From assembly GCA_018398585.1 (NCBI GenBank), contig JAGTTD010000022.1, positions 9,215,501 through 9,279,500 on the forward strand: a stretch of DNA of 64,000 nt. Reading direction: 5' to 3'. How positions within the stretch are numbered: the first letter of the stretch is position 1; each line of letters begins with the position of its first letter. The DNA is from Simmondsia chinensis. Lineage: Eukaryota > Streptophyta > Magnoliopsida > Caryophyllales > Simmondsiaceae. This document shows positions 12,901 to 24,900 of the stretch, one piece after another. The translations under genes and the position numbers were made by a program. The notes beneath the pieces were generated by a model. The model was not told the origin of the DNA. It was given only the letters and a program-made list of their open reading frames with translations, and did no database searches.

Positions 12901-15900
12901 GTGGCATCACGGGCCGGGACTAGGCTCAAGTGTCATCCCGTGACAGCGTGGTATCAGAGCAGATTTTGTGTATGGCTGGGAGCGTGGTGATGGAAGAAGG
13001 AAAAGTGGGCACATCACAAGTGGCGGAAGAATAACTGAGAGGAAGGCCTGAGACGCTCAACAAAAAGACCACCAAGGGTAAGGACTCGTCCGTTTCACGG
13101 GAAGCGCTTACCGGGTTGGATGTGCGTGTGGCAAAGTTGGAGTTGGCTATGGGTGAGGTCCACGAGACCCTTGACACCGTTGATACTTTGGGTGAAAGTG
13201 TCACGGGGCTGGAGGGCAAGGTGCTCGACATGTTGGACATTGTCAAGGCTGCGGTGGAGGAGCAGCTTGACCAACTAAGGGCTGCGGTGTTTGGGCTTAG
13301 GGAGGAGCTTGACACTGTCAAGGCAGATTGCGTGCTGTGTAGAGCTGCCACTGCGGGAGGCATTGGCATGAGTGGGGTGTCACGTGTCAGGGTTCCAGAT
13401 CCGCCTTTGTTTGGTGGAAAACGCAAAGCCAAGGAGGTTGACAACTTCCTATGGAGTCTTGAGAGGTACTTCAAGGCATTGCACATTCGTGATGAGGCTT
13501 CCAAGATCAACACGGCTACCTTATACTTAGGGAACGATGCTGCGCTATGGTGGAGGAGGCGCCATGGTGACATAGCAAAGGGGCTTTGCACCATGGACAT
13601 GTGGGAGGACTTTGTCCAAGAGTTCAAAAGACAGTTCTTCCCGGAGAATGCCGAGGCATTGGCCATGAAGAGGCTTCGTGGGTTAAAGCACACCGGGACA
13701 ATACGAGACTACGTTGAGGAGTTCAAATCCCTTATCCTTGAGGTTCCAAATTTTCCTGAGACGATCCGACTATTCTACTTCTTGGATGGCCTACAACCAT
13801 GGGCCGAATTGGAGTTGAAGAGGAGGGGAGTCCGAGATCTTGCAAGTGGTATTTCCGAGGCCGAGAACTTAGTGGAGTATAACGACTTTACAAAGAGAAA
13901 GGAGAACAAGGAGAATGGTGCGGGAGAGCAACCCCACGATCCTCCAACACCCAAAGACAAAGGAAGACTGCACGAGGGAAGGCAAGACAAAGAGAAGCAT
14001 CGCAGCTATTTCTAGTGTGATGGGCCACAGTAAGTCCAAGAGTGCCCTCAGCAGAAGGCACTAAACGCATTGGTGGCTGCACAGGAACAGGAAGCAGAAT
14101 CGAAATAAGAGGATGCTTGCATGGGGTCCATGCGCTTCCTGGGAGCCATGTCCCAGGGGGGCGCTGGGCTCCTAAGCCAGTACGCAGCAATGTACCCAGA
14201 CGCAGCAAGGTGCGCAGGGTGCACGGGTCCCAAGAACCAGCAGAAGCAGTACGTATGTCATGGATGGTGTGCGTGGGGCTACACAGGACAGTGCGCAAGC
14301 CCGAAGACAGGTGCACGTGGCTACGCATGATTAGCAGATCAAGGCTCATGGGTGCGCGGAGGTCCGGAAGGGTGCACAGGTCACGGGGGCCAAGGCACAT
14401 GAGTTGGCTATGCTGGCGCAGGGTGCACAGGCCAAAGGGACTCACAAAACTGAGGCACAGGTACATGCGGAGGTTCAGCAGGGTGCACAGGGAGGTGCGC
14501 GTGGGTTTGCCATAGGTGCGCGAGGTGCGCAAGCCACGGGAGTCCACAAGGCTGGGGCACAAGGGTGTGTCCAGGTCCGAAGAGGTGTGCATGTCCAAAG
14601 GACGTAGGCGCAGGGGTGCACAAGTGTCCAAAAGGATGTGCAGGTGACACGAACCGAGGCGCGGGTGTGCGCACAGGTCCAAAATGGTGCGCATGCGGGT
14701 GCGCAAGGCTCAGCAACAAAGGTACACTCGAGACAAGGACTCATGTTTGTCAACGCAAGGGTGAATGGTGCAGAGACAAGGACACTTCTTGACACCGGTG
14801 CCACGCACAACTTCATTTCAAAGTAGGAAGCGCCACGACTCGGGTTGAGATATGCCCAAGGGGTGGGGTGGATGAATGAAGTAAACTCTTCATCCAAGCC
14901 CATCTATGGTATTGCTTATGGGATGCCAATTCAGTTGGGGGACTGGCATGGCACTTTGGATCTAACAGTGATCACAATGGACGACTTCAAGATGGCGTTG
15001 GAGATGGACTTCTTCGATGCCATGAGACCCCTATCATTTCTAGGGGACAATGTGATAGAATTTACACACGCCCGAGAGACTTATGCAGTGCCTTTACTTC
15101 GGGAACAAGTACGGGCCAAGGCAATCTCAGCCATACAACTCAAGGAAGTGAAGGGAGGACTTGAAGCTGACAAGGGTGTGATCCTACCAAAACAACCAGA
15201 ACCTAGGATCGAGGACAATGCCAGTACTGCGCAGGACTCGGCCAAGGCTGCTCCCGGGGTGCGCTAGGACGCGCATTGTGCCTGAATGCGCAAGGCTTGA
15301 GCATGGATTTGCACGATAAACGCATGACCGCACATGACTCTCTAGTGCTGAACATGTTGAAAATTCAACCAAACACGAAGACGCAAAAGCTTGGGACAGG
15401 CAGTGGGCTGTCACATACCGTGAGCAATAGAGTTCCAGGATGGGAAGGCGTGAGGTAGGAACAGATGAGGAAGTGTCATGACTTAGATGGGGCTGGACAT
15501 TCAGGAACCGAGAAGATAGGGCCATTGACAAAGGATGCACGTCAGTGGCCACGGCTGGTGGGACCCCCGCGGAGCTGGACCAAATCGAATTTGAGGCACT
15601 TGGTGGGTACCAACACGAAGGACCTTGCTAAACAAGACATGGGATGCAGGGGAAGGACTAAGTGCATGAAGTACTTAGTTCATTGGAAGGGACATCCAAA
15701 TGTTGAAATTTCGGAAGGCTTTGGAGACATTCAAGACCACTTGATATTGATGAGGGCGTCAATGGCTTGGGTGGGGGAGAGTGTCACCCGCCGCATATTT
15801 TAGTAGTACTTTACTTTGATTTTCTCTACCTTGTACTTTTACTTCAATGTACTAGTAGATGCTAGAGTGTACTAGTGTGATCTAGAAGGATATAGAATGA

Positions 15901-18900
15901 TGTGGAACATGACCCTTGGGGAGGAGGTGCACTTAGTGCATGGTTTCCATGCGAGGCGTGTTCCCTAGGAGAGTAGAAGAGCCTAGATTAATCTAGAAGA
16001 GTGGGGAACCGTGGACCATTAACACACAATTGGGAGTAGGAGTAGTGGGACGCATGTAATTAATTGTAGTTCTAGAATGTTCTTGACTTGAAGAGCCTTG
16101 TACATATTTTGCCTATAAATAAGAGCGGTGGGCATTCCCACCGGATGACCAACTCATCCAACCAAAACTCTCTCTCTTTGTTCAAGTGTTCCTTTAGAAT
16201 TGTGTGCATCATATTTTCCTCTCTTTCCATACTTGCTTCCATGTGTGTCTAAATTCCGCATATTAGCACTTGGTGCATGTTTTTGGGGGGGGCGCGCTTG
16301 ACTTAACGAGGGACTTTCAGAATGAAGTTAAGTGGCATCACGGGCCGGGACTAGGTTCAAGTGTCATCCCGTGACAGTGCGCTCTACAGTGAAGATTGAT
16401 TTGAGACTTGGGAATTTGCCCTTTCCCACACACTTTTTCGTGTGCGACCTTCTTGATTGTGAATCATTTTAGGACGTCCTCGGCAATTCGATCATTGCAT
16501 GACCTATAATGGATTTGACAACTCTATGACGATTCCTGTTGATGGAGCTTATAATACTCTGAAGCCTCAATTGCCACATACCCAGGCCCACTTCACCACG
16601 TTGTTCGTGCAGCCCTTCTTCTCGTTCGAGGAACGAACTATTCTGTTTCAACACGGGGAGAATGATGCAGCTTAATTTTATTTAATTTAGTTTTTATCAT
16701 TTTATATTTAGGAGATTGGTTTTCCATTAGATTTAGGATTTATTTTATCGAGTATTACTTTAGGGTTTAGCTTTCTATAAATAGAACTTTGTAATTCATT
16801 ATTTGAAAGTTTTGATGAAACAAAAATTGTGTTGTGTTTTGATTAGCTATTTGTGCTCCATCATATAGTCACGAAAAGACAAGGCAATGAACAACCAAAC
16901 AGCTCAAACTCATCCCGTCCTTTGAAGTTCCACTGGGGACAATCAGTGAACGCTCGAATGTAAAGTCGGTAACACAAGTGTCATGAAGCCAGCAATCAGG
17001 TCACCTCCATATGCACGCAAATGGAGTGGATTGCATGTAGATTCATGCATTATTTTGGGTATTAACATTTGTCTACCCATTCGTGATTTGAGTTAAGTGG
17101 CATTGGGAGTGGATCACTAAAATAACCAAAAGTTAAACCAGTCAAAAGCCAAGTATGGATAACATGGACTCAAATTGGATTTTCAGACACATCATGGTCA
17201 CGATTGTCTCGCGAAAGTGTTGTGTAGTAGATGTTACTTATGGGTCAAGGCAATTGCTTGGGTTTTCTAAGGGAATGTAAGGTGCTTTTAAGCCTTATAT
17301 TTGCATAAATTTGATAAACAACAAGAATCATAAATTCTTACACCCTTTTGATAGTTTATGACTTAAAATACACCTAAAATATGTTTTAAGTAATTAAAGA
17401 ATAATATATATGCATTATGAGGATTATTACAAAAGTAACTTTACATAATGGTCAATTGCATAACGGCTAGCCTGTTATGCCCTGTTATGTGATGGCATTT
17501 CTTTGATTCTGTGAAGGAAAGGGATGTAGATTAGGAAGGTCTCATGCCTCGCATATAAGGCGAGTAATTCTGTCCAGTTTGAAATTTAAGTGCCAAACTC
17601 AATCCTTCAGCTATAAATTTGACATTTGTCAAAGTTTCATCATACATCGAGAAATAACACTCCTCTACAATTTCATTCCCTTGCATTATAATTTCTATCT
17701 TAAGTTTCCGCAAGTTACATTGCAGTTACTTACATCAGTCCCTTCAATTTTATTTGATCACATTCAGTTACTTATTTTCGAATATGTTACAGTAAGAATG
17801 ACAAAGAACTTTGAAAGAGAGGATTAACAACAGATTACGCATACTAGATAAGAATGATAATCAGATGGCCATGGTCATTCAATCTAATAAGACAACATGC
17901 AGAAAGGGTTCAACAAGCACGGTTAAAAAGGACGTCAGCAGAAAACAAGCTCGTCTGTGAGTGTTAAAAAAAGGGGAATTTATCACTTAGCTATCCCAAG
18001 TTTTGGTCCTTTATCAACTAGATATCTTGATGTTTTAATACATATAATGTGATATCCCAGAGGCTAGGAAGCATTGATACTCCTTTTTGCCCAAAGTATC
18101 AGTGTCCGACACTTATCCGACACCGACACGCTTCCGATATGTCCTGATACATGTCCAATACGTGAAAAAAGTATCCGATACTTCTTTTTTTAAATTTTGA
18201 ACCTCCAACACGTTTCCAATACGTTTCCAACACGCTTCCAATCAGCGGCGGATCCACGTTAGGGTGAGGGGGGGCTTAAGCCCCCCTGAATTTTAAAATA
18301 AATTTTAGTAGGCATATACATAAATCACATGTGACACTTTGGCTTGATGGTTTTTACCCCTATAAGTAAGTAGGGGTGCCTGAGTTCGAATCCCTTGGAT
18401 TTCATCCTTTTTTTTTTATGGCATTTTTATCTTTTTTTTTTAATAAAAACAAAATTAATTTAAATCTAATAAAATAACCTACCCACCCCTAAAACGAAAC
18501 CCCACCCCACGTCGCCCCCACCACCCCCGCCACCTGGCCACCGATTCTCCGGCGCCTCCACTCCGCTGCCAATCAGATCCTCCTCTCGCACCCACAACCA
18601 AGCATCAGCCATATTAAATGTAAGTTTTGTTAATTTTTTGTCCTATTTAATAATAATATACAATACTTTTAGGTTTTCATCTCATATATCTCTAATTAAA
18701 ATTCTAATTTTATAAATTTTAGTAAGAGATATCAAATTTCTCCTTAATTAGAGAATAATTACTTGTCTCTAAGTTCAAATCCTTTATCGAGTTTGGAATA
18801 ATATGGTCTTTGTTACTTTGCTTGATATTTGTTATTAGTATATAAATTAGTTGACAATTATTCTTGTTTTATAACAGAGTTAACTATGTTCAAGTACTTT

Positions 18901-21900
18901 AAAAGAAAATCGCATTTGCAAGGAGATGATAATCCTTGTCCTACTAGTACTAAACAAAGTCAACAAGAAATCAATCTAGAGGACCTTTCTGCAGATCCAG
19001 GAAATCGAATTCGAATTATCGACTATCATCCTAATATTCGTGATCAAGTTCGTAGAGCATATTTGCAAAGGGGTCCTTGCCAACCTCGAAACCACAACTT
19101 TCCGTTAACAAAATATGGACAACAACAAAGGCGATTCAATCAGGATTGGTTTGATGAGTTTCATTGGTTAGAATATAGTATATCGAAAGATGCTGCTTAT
19201 TGCTTGTGTTGTTATCTCTTTAAGAACGATATCGGAGGTCAAGGGGGTGGTGATCATTTTGTTAATGAAGGATTTTCAAATTGGAAGAAAAGAGAGAAAC
19301 TCTCTCTTCATGTAGGAGGTGCAAATAGTTCTCACAATAAAGCTTGAGGAAAATGTGAAGATTTAATGAATCAAAAGCGACACATTGAGACTAGCATTCA
19401 TAAGCAAACAAATGAAGCTCGAGCCAATTATAGAAAACATTTGACTGCTACTATTGAGGCTATCCGATATCTTTCATTGCAATCACTTGCATTCCGTGGT
19501 CATGATGAAAGTGAAGATTCTTCAAATCCAGGAAATTTTATCCGATTGTTGAGAACTTTTGGTAGAATTAGTTTGGATGTCGATGCAGTCACCTTAAGAA
19601 ATGCTCCAAAGAATCAAAAGCTAATAGCTCCCCAAATTCAAAAAGAAATAGTAAGTGCATGTGCAACGGAAGTTGTCAATGTAATAATTAGCGAGCTTGG
19701 GGATGCCCCCTTTTCTCTTCTTGTTGATGAAGCTCGTGATATGTCAATAAAGGAGCAAATGGCCTTTGTGATACGCTATGTGGATGACAAAGGAAATGTA
19801 ATTGAGCGCTTTTTAGGCGTAGAGCATGTAACCGATACAAGTGCTCATACATTGAAGAGCACCATTGATGATGTGTTATGTAGATATGGCCTTAGTATGT
19901 CGAGATTGCGAGGTCAAGGTTATGATGGAGAAAGTAATATGCGAGGTCAATTTAATGGCTTGAAAGCACTTATTATGAAAGAGAATCCTTATGCATATTA
20001 AGTCCATTGCTTTGCTCATCAATTGCAACTAGCTCTAGTAGCTGTTGCAAGAAACCATAACCATATATCTTCATTGTTTGTGTTTATAAGCCGATTGTTG
20101 AGTGTTGTTGGATCTTCATGTAAACATCGAGATATGCTAAGGGAGAAACAAGCTAAAAAGATTACTAAAGCACTTGATAATGGGGAGCTTTCAAGTGGAC
20201 GCGGTTTGAATCAAGAGACTAGTCTCAAACGTTCGGGTGATACTCGTTGGGGCTCACATTATAGAACATTAGTGAGCCTGGTTCATACGTTTGATGCAGT
20301 AGTCGATGTGCTAGAATTCATTGGTAAAGATGCAAAACTCGATGTTCATCGAACAGAAGCACGAAATATAGTGGAGAGACTTCTATCTTTTGATTTTGTT
20401 TTTAGTCTCTTTTTAATGCAAAAACTATTGGCAATTACGAACGAATTGTCAAAAGCACTGCAAAGTAAAGACCAAGATATTGTTAACGCGATGGCTTTAG
20501 TGAAATTGTCAAAAGATCGACTCCAAGTGATGAAAGAAAGCGGATGGACTTCATTATTGGACGATGTCTCCTCATTTTGTGAAAGTCATGGCATTGTTTT
20601 TCTTGATATGAATGGTGTTTATATAGCTAGAGGACAAAGACGAAGACGTGGAGAAGAGGAAATGACAAACATGTATCACTATCACTGTTATTGACATGCA
20701 ACTTCAAGAATTGAATGCCCGTTTCACCGAGTCTAACACTGAGTTGCTCCTTTGTGTGGCATGCCTTAATCCATTAAATGCATTTATCCACTTCAACAAA
20801 GATAGATTGATACAATTTGCTAGCTTCTATCCGAAAGACTTTACTTCATTTGATGTATGGAAGCTTGAAGATCAACTCGATACCTATATTGCTGACATGC
20901 ATGCTAGTATGGGTTTCTCAAAGTTGACTAGCATTGGTGAGCTTGCACGGAAAATGGTGGAATGTGGTGAATATAAGTTGTATCCACAAGTTTATTTGCT
21001 CTTGACTTCGGCATTGACTTTACCAGTTGCAACTGCCACAGTTGAGAGAGTATTTCAAGCTACGAATGCCATTAAGACCAAATGGCGCAACCGAATGGGT
21101 GATGAATAGCTTAGTGATAGTTTGATTCTCTTTGTTGAAAAAGGTATTTTTGAAGATGTTAGTGTTGAAACAATTATGGAACGACTCCAAAACATGAAAA
21201 CTCGACGGGGTTGTTTGTAAATGCTTAGTGCTATTTTAGTTTATATTGGTAATAATAATTTTTGTTCATAATATGTTTATTTTATAGTAATTTAAGATAT
21301 AGAAATATTATTTTCTGTTATTTTTTTAATTTTTATAGTACTTTCCTAGTTTGATCAGATGCGTTTTCTCTATTTTTTTTAAGTCGTGAACTATTAAAAA
21401 AATATCGATTGTGAATTTTTTAATAATTTTTATTATGTAATTTATTATTTTTTATTCAAGCCCCCCCCCCCCCCCGGACCAAAATCCTGGATCCGCCGCT
21501 GCTTCCAATGCGTATCCGATACGTGAAAAAAAGTATCCTATTCTTTTTATTTTTCTAATTTTGAATTTCCGACACGCTTCCGATACATTCCGACACGTTT
21601 TTGTTGGTTTGACTTTAAAAACATAATATTATAATATATTATTATATCAAATGACAATATGCATATTAAATAGTTAAATTATGCTATATAAATTTTAATA
21701 TGATTATATTTAAAAATAAACTAATATTTTCAAATGTTCTATAGTTGTTTTGGTTAAAAAAAAAATATTGTATACACTTGAAAGAGAGAGAGTGTGATGA
21801 AAAAAGGAGAAAGGAGAAGTCAAGGAGAGAGAGAGAGAGAGAGACAGCAACGATTTTACTTTTTCTTAAGTTATTATAATTTTTTTTTTTTCTGTTTTTT

Positions 21901-24900
21901 AAGTTTATAACTCATGTTTCTTCATCAATTACATCGATACATATCTAAGAAAATACTTAATTTTTAAGTAACGTGTCCCAAAGATGTCGTATCCTAGTTT
22001 TTTGAAACTTTCTGTGTCGGCATATCGATATCGTGTGGTATCTCGTATCCGTATCCATGTCCGTGCTTCCTAGCCTAGAGGTTAAAATTTAAATCACTCA
22101 TATACTCTAAAGTTTAAAAATTTTATAAATTAGGCACCCTCTACCAAAATTTGGTAGATTTTCTTTGGGTGATGCAAACATAAAACATTAACTTTGATAA
22201 CGTATAGGTATCCTTCGGCAAAATTTGATGATTTTTTGGCTGAACATATAAACGTGACATATGATTTTGGCAATATATTGGTAGCTTCCATCAAAACGTG
22301 GTGAAGTTTTATCTTCATTTTTTTTTTTTTTTGTTTTTTTTTTTTTTTTTTTTTTTTTTGCCAGAAACATTGGCATGGCACGCATATGTTATTGTCATCA
22401 CAGCATTTTTTGGTGACACTTGGCTAATCTAAGGCAAATTCACCAGATTCTAACAAAATATATTTCAATTGATGAAATTTTCAAACATTAGGGTACCTCA
22501 ATGTATTTTTATTTTTTTTTAACATATAGTAAGGAAGTCATGTGAGCTGCACAAGGAGGCAGCTATCCTCATATCCCCTTAATCCATCTCTCCATGATGA
22601 AGGCGGGATTCAATCCCAGGTCTCAGGCACCACCTCCCAAAGCCTTTACCAGCTGAGCTAGCTAGCATCTTCACCTCATTGCATATATTGACACATTATA
22701 GTACCTAGGTGTTGGTACCTAATTGATAAATTCCCTAACAAAATATTTGTGCACCCTTTAATCAAAAACTGATACACAACCTCTCCTCCACAATACCAGA
22801 GTACTAGAGAGAGGGAATACCAAGCATTACAGGAGTCTTTAAAAGTTATCTGATATCATAAATGATAAGACTTCCAGAATTAGTGATGCCAAAGCAACGC
22901 ATCAAGCAGCTATTTGCAATTTTAATCCCCTAAAACTTGCACTGGTGGATTAATCTATAAACTAAATAATGCAGTACAAGGATAACATAAAACATGGAAT
23001 TCATGGGGATATTTGGACAAGGAATCTAAATATATTTGTAACATATATATTCTAGACACTAATTTTTCTTTTAGGATTTATTATTTTTAGGAAGTTTTCA
23101 TATTTTGAAGTTTTGAATATTTTAGAGAGTTTCTATATTGTAGGAAGTTTCCATATTTTTAGTTTTGTCTATTCAGCCTCAATGGGAAAAAATGGAGCAT
23201 CTGACAACACATCTTCATAGACCAAAGGTCTCTTGCAGTTCAAATAGCCGTTTGCTGACCTGCCCTGCTGGCCCTTTGGCTTTATGGTGTAGCAAATTCC
23301 TATATTTTTGAGATTTTGGCTAATTTCCATATTTCAAATTATTAGTATCCTACTGTCTACTCTAGGGATGCCTATTCAAACTAGTATAAAATCTCATTAA
23401 AGGAAGATGCATGATACAATTGAATTAAATGTTACGTTTCCAAACTCCTCCTCCTCCTTCTGATTGTATATGCTTCTCTCCCTTCCCTCTAAGCCTTTTC
23501 TATCTAATTCTCCCCTCTTCTCCCTTTTCTCTATCTTTTCTCCCCTTTCCCTTCGCTTGTCCTACATCAATTTGGTATCAAAGCTCAAACCAAGATCACC
23601 ACAATCCGCCATCAAGCTTCATCCACGAAACCCTAAAAGCGAAAGATGTCCACTATTGTCTAGCAATGGAGGTATCAAAGAAGCTGGAGAAGTTGTTGGA
23701 AGCCAGGAATCAAACTGGCGGCTTCTATGAATGAACTTGCCCACTTGCTTGACACAGCGGAAATGTGTGTGATTAGAGTGGAACAATCACTATCCGAGTC
23801 AAAGAAAAATGCGCTTTCACCATATATAAAACCATTAGTCACTAATGGACTTCTAGAACACAAGAATCATGGTATAAAATTGGTTGTAGCTGCCTGCATC
23901 AATGAGATTACACGGATTATTGCACCAAATATATCGTATATTACGATGACCAAATGAAGGTAGTCTTTAAGTTGATTATACTGTCTTTTGAGCAACTGTA
24001 TGACCAATCCAGCAAGTCATACAACAAGAGGGTCTCAATTCTTGAAACTGTGGCTAAAGCTAGGTCACAAGTCATGATGTTAGTGTTAAAAAAAATCGAC
24101 GAAGATATTCAAGCATAGCAATGAAGAAAAGAGCAATTAGAAATATCTTACAAAAGAATGATACCGAGCCGTGGTAAGAACCACTGTCCTAAAAGACGAT
24201 TTCATCGCTGCTCCGGCACACACAGTTTAACTGGCGGCCGTCCTCCAGGATTAACACAATCCGACTCCTAACATGCACTCATACAGGTAGGAATACCTTG
24301 AACTTTGCCCGGATTTTGAGGAGAGAGGAAAAACTGGCCAGAGCTTGAAGAAGGAGAATGAGTGGAAATAGTGAAGAACCTTCCACCACCCACAACGCCA
24401 TTAAACCCAACCCTCTTAATTGAATTCACTAGCATCTCTCTCTCTCTCTCTCTCTCTCTACAACCCCATTGTTACCCACCCACTTCGATTCCGAGCCCAA
24501 ATTCCCCGGAAAAATGACCGGCAGAGTTGGAGAGAGAGAGCGGAGGGTGTGGAAGCACAGGTGGAGGTGATGACGGCATAAGTGGTTTTGGTGAGCCTGG
24601 TGGTGGTGCACTTGGCAACCATTAACGAACATGAAAAGAGAGAGATAGAGAAAGGGGAGAATTTTACAGAGATCTGGATCTGAGAAATTGAGGAGTGTTT
24701 TTTGGTTTTTATAGACAATCTCTGTACAAAGCCAACCCTTATATATACACTAATGATCAACAATGAATTAAACCCCAACGGTAAAGAACGGCTGAAGCAA
24801 TGAATGATAACCCCAGCAGTCAAAAAGTCTGAACTGCAACAGCTAAATTTTACTTAATTTCCAACGGTCACAATTTTAATGACGTTAACTAGCTACGGTA

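Larger units (their letters stand above)
12366..16376 (+). mobile_element. Non-autonomous Ty3/gypsy element with gag, protease and chromodomain remnant, no RT
   Basis: LTRs are 12366-12945 and 15782-16376 (TGTCACC...GTGACA), with a 4-bp TSD GTGC at 12362-12365 and 16377-16380. Primer site TGGTATCAGAGC is at 12949-12960. The interior holds gypsy gag, a long repetitive linker, protease, and a short chromodomain-like tail. RT, RNase H and integrase are absent. The layout is that of TR-GAG-like derivatives of chromoviruses. Confidence 0.87.
10047..16863 (+). mobile_element. Compound non-autonomous LTR retrotransposon with a third, internal LTR
   Basis: Outer LTRs are 10047-10248 and 16663-16863 (TGATGCAGC...ATCA), with TSD TATAG at 10042-10046 and 16864-16868. 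The degenerate primer site TTGTATCAAAGC is at 10252-10263; a CACGGGGAGAA purine tract precedes the 3' LTR. Inside are a 259-residue ORF, a second LTR of a related subfamily with its own primer site, a protease fragment, and a nested gypsy element (12366-16376). No RT or integrase belongs to this element. It lies in host intron 3, antisense to the gene. The LTR ends match those of the element at 22967. Confidence 0.85.
18243..21501 (+). mobile_element. hAT DNA transposon, nearly intact
   Basis: 3,259 bp with perfect 14-bp ends CAGCGGCGGATCCA (18243-18256) and TGGATCCGCCGCTG (21488-21501). The 8-bp TSD CTTCCAAT is perfect (18235-18242, 21502-21509). It carries one transposase gene. A C17 run lies just inside the right end. 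Confidence 0.96.
18064..22073. mobile_element. Old hAT-type MITE enclosing a hAT transposon
   Basis: Outer inverted ends CTAGGAAGCA (18064-18073) and TGCTTCCTAG (22064-22073), flanked by CCCAGAGG (18056-18063) and CCTAGAGG (22074-22081), an 8-bp TSD with one mismatch. Minus the inner transposon and one TSD copy the element is about 743 bp. It is non-coding and rich in TCCGACACG/GTATCCGATACG motifs, with a (GA)n tract at 21824-21843. Confidence 0.8.

Noticed and set aside
12926..13693. 255-codon ORF on the minus strand
   Set aside because: Antisense shadow of the gypsy gag, which has clear family motifs on the plus strand.
14042..14903. Multiple overlapping ORFs on both strands (60-270 codons)
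   Set aside because: They arise from the GC-rich tandem repeat, which is poor in stop codons in every frame. Only the frame joining to the protease has family support.
22130..22385. Lys-rich ORFs on the minus strand
   Set aside because: Translations of a T-run at 22320-22360; non-coding intron sequence.
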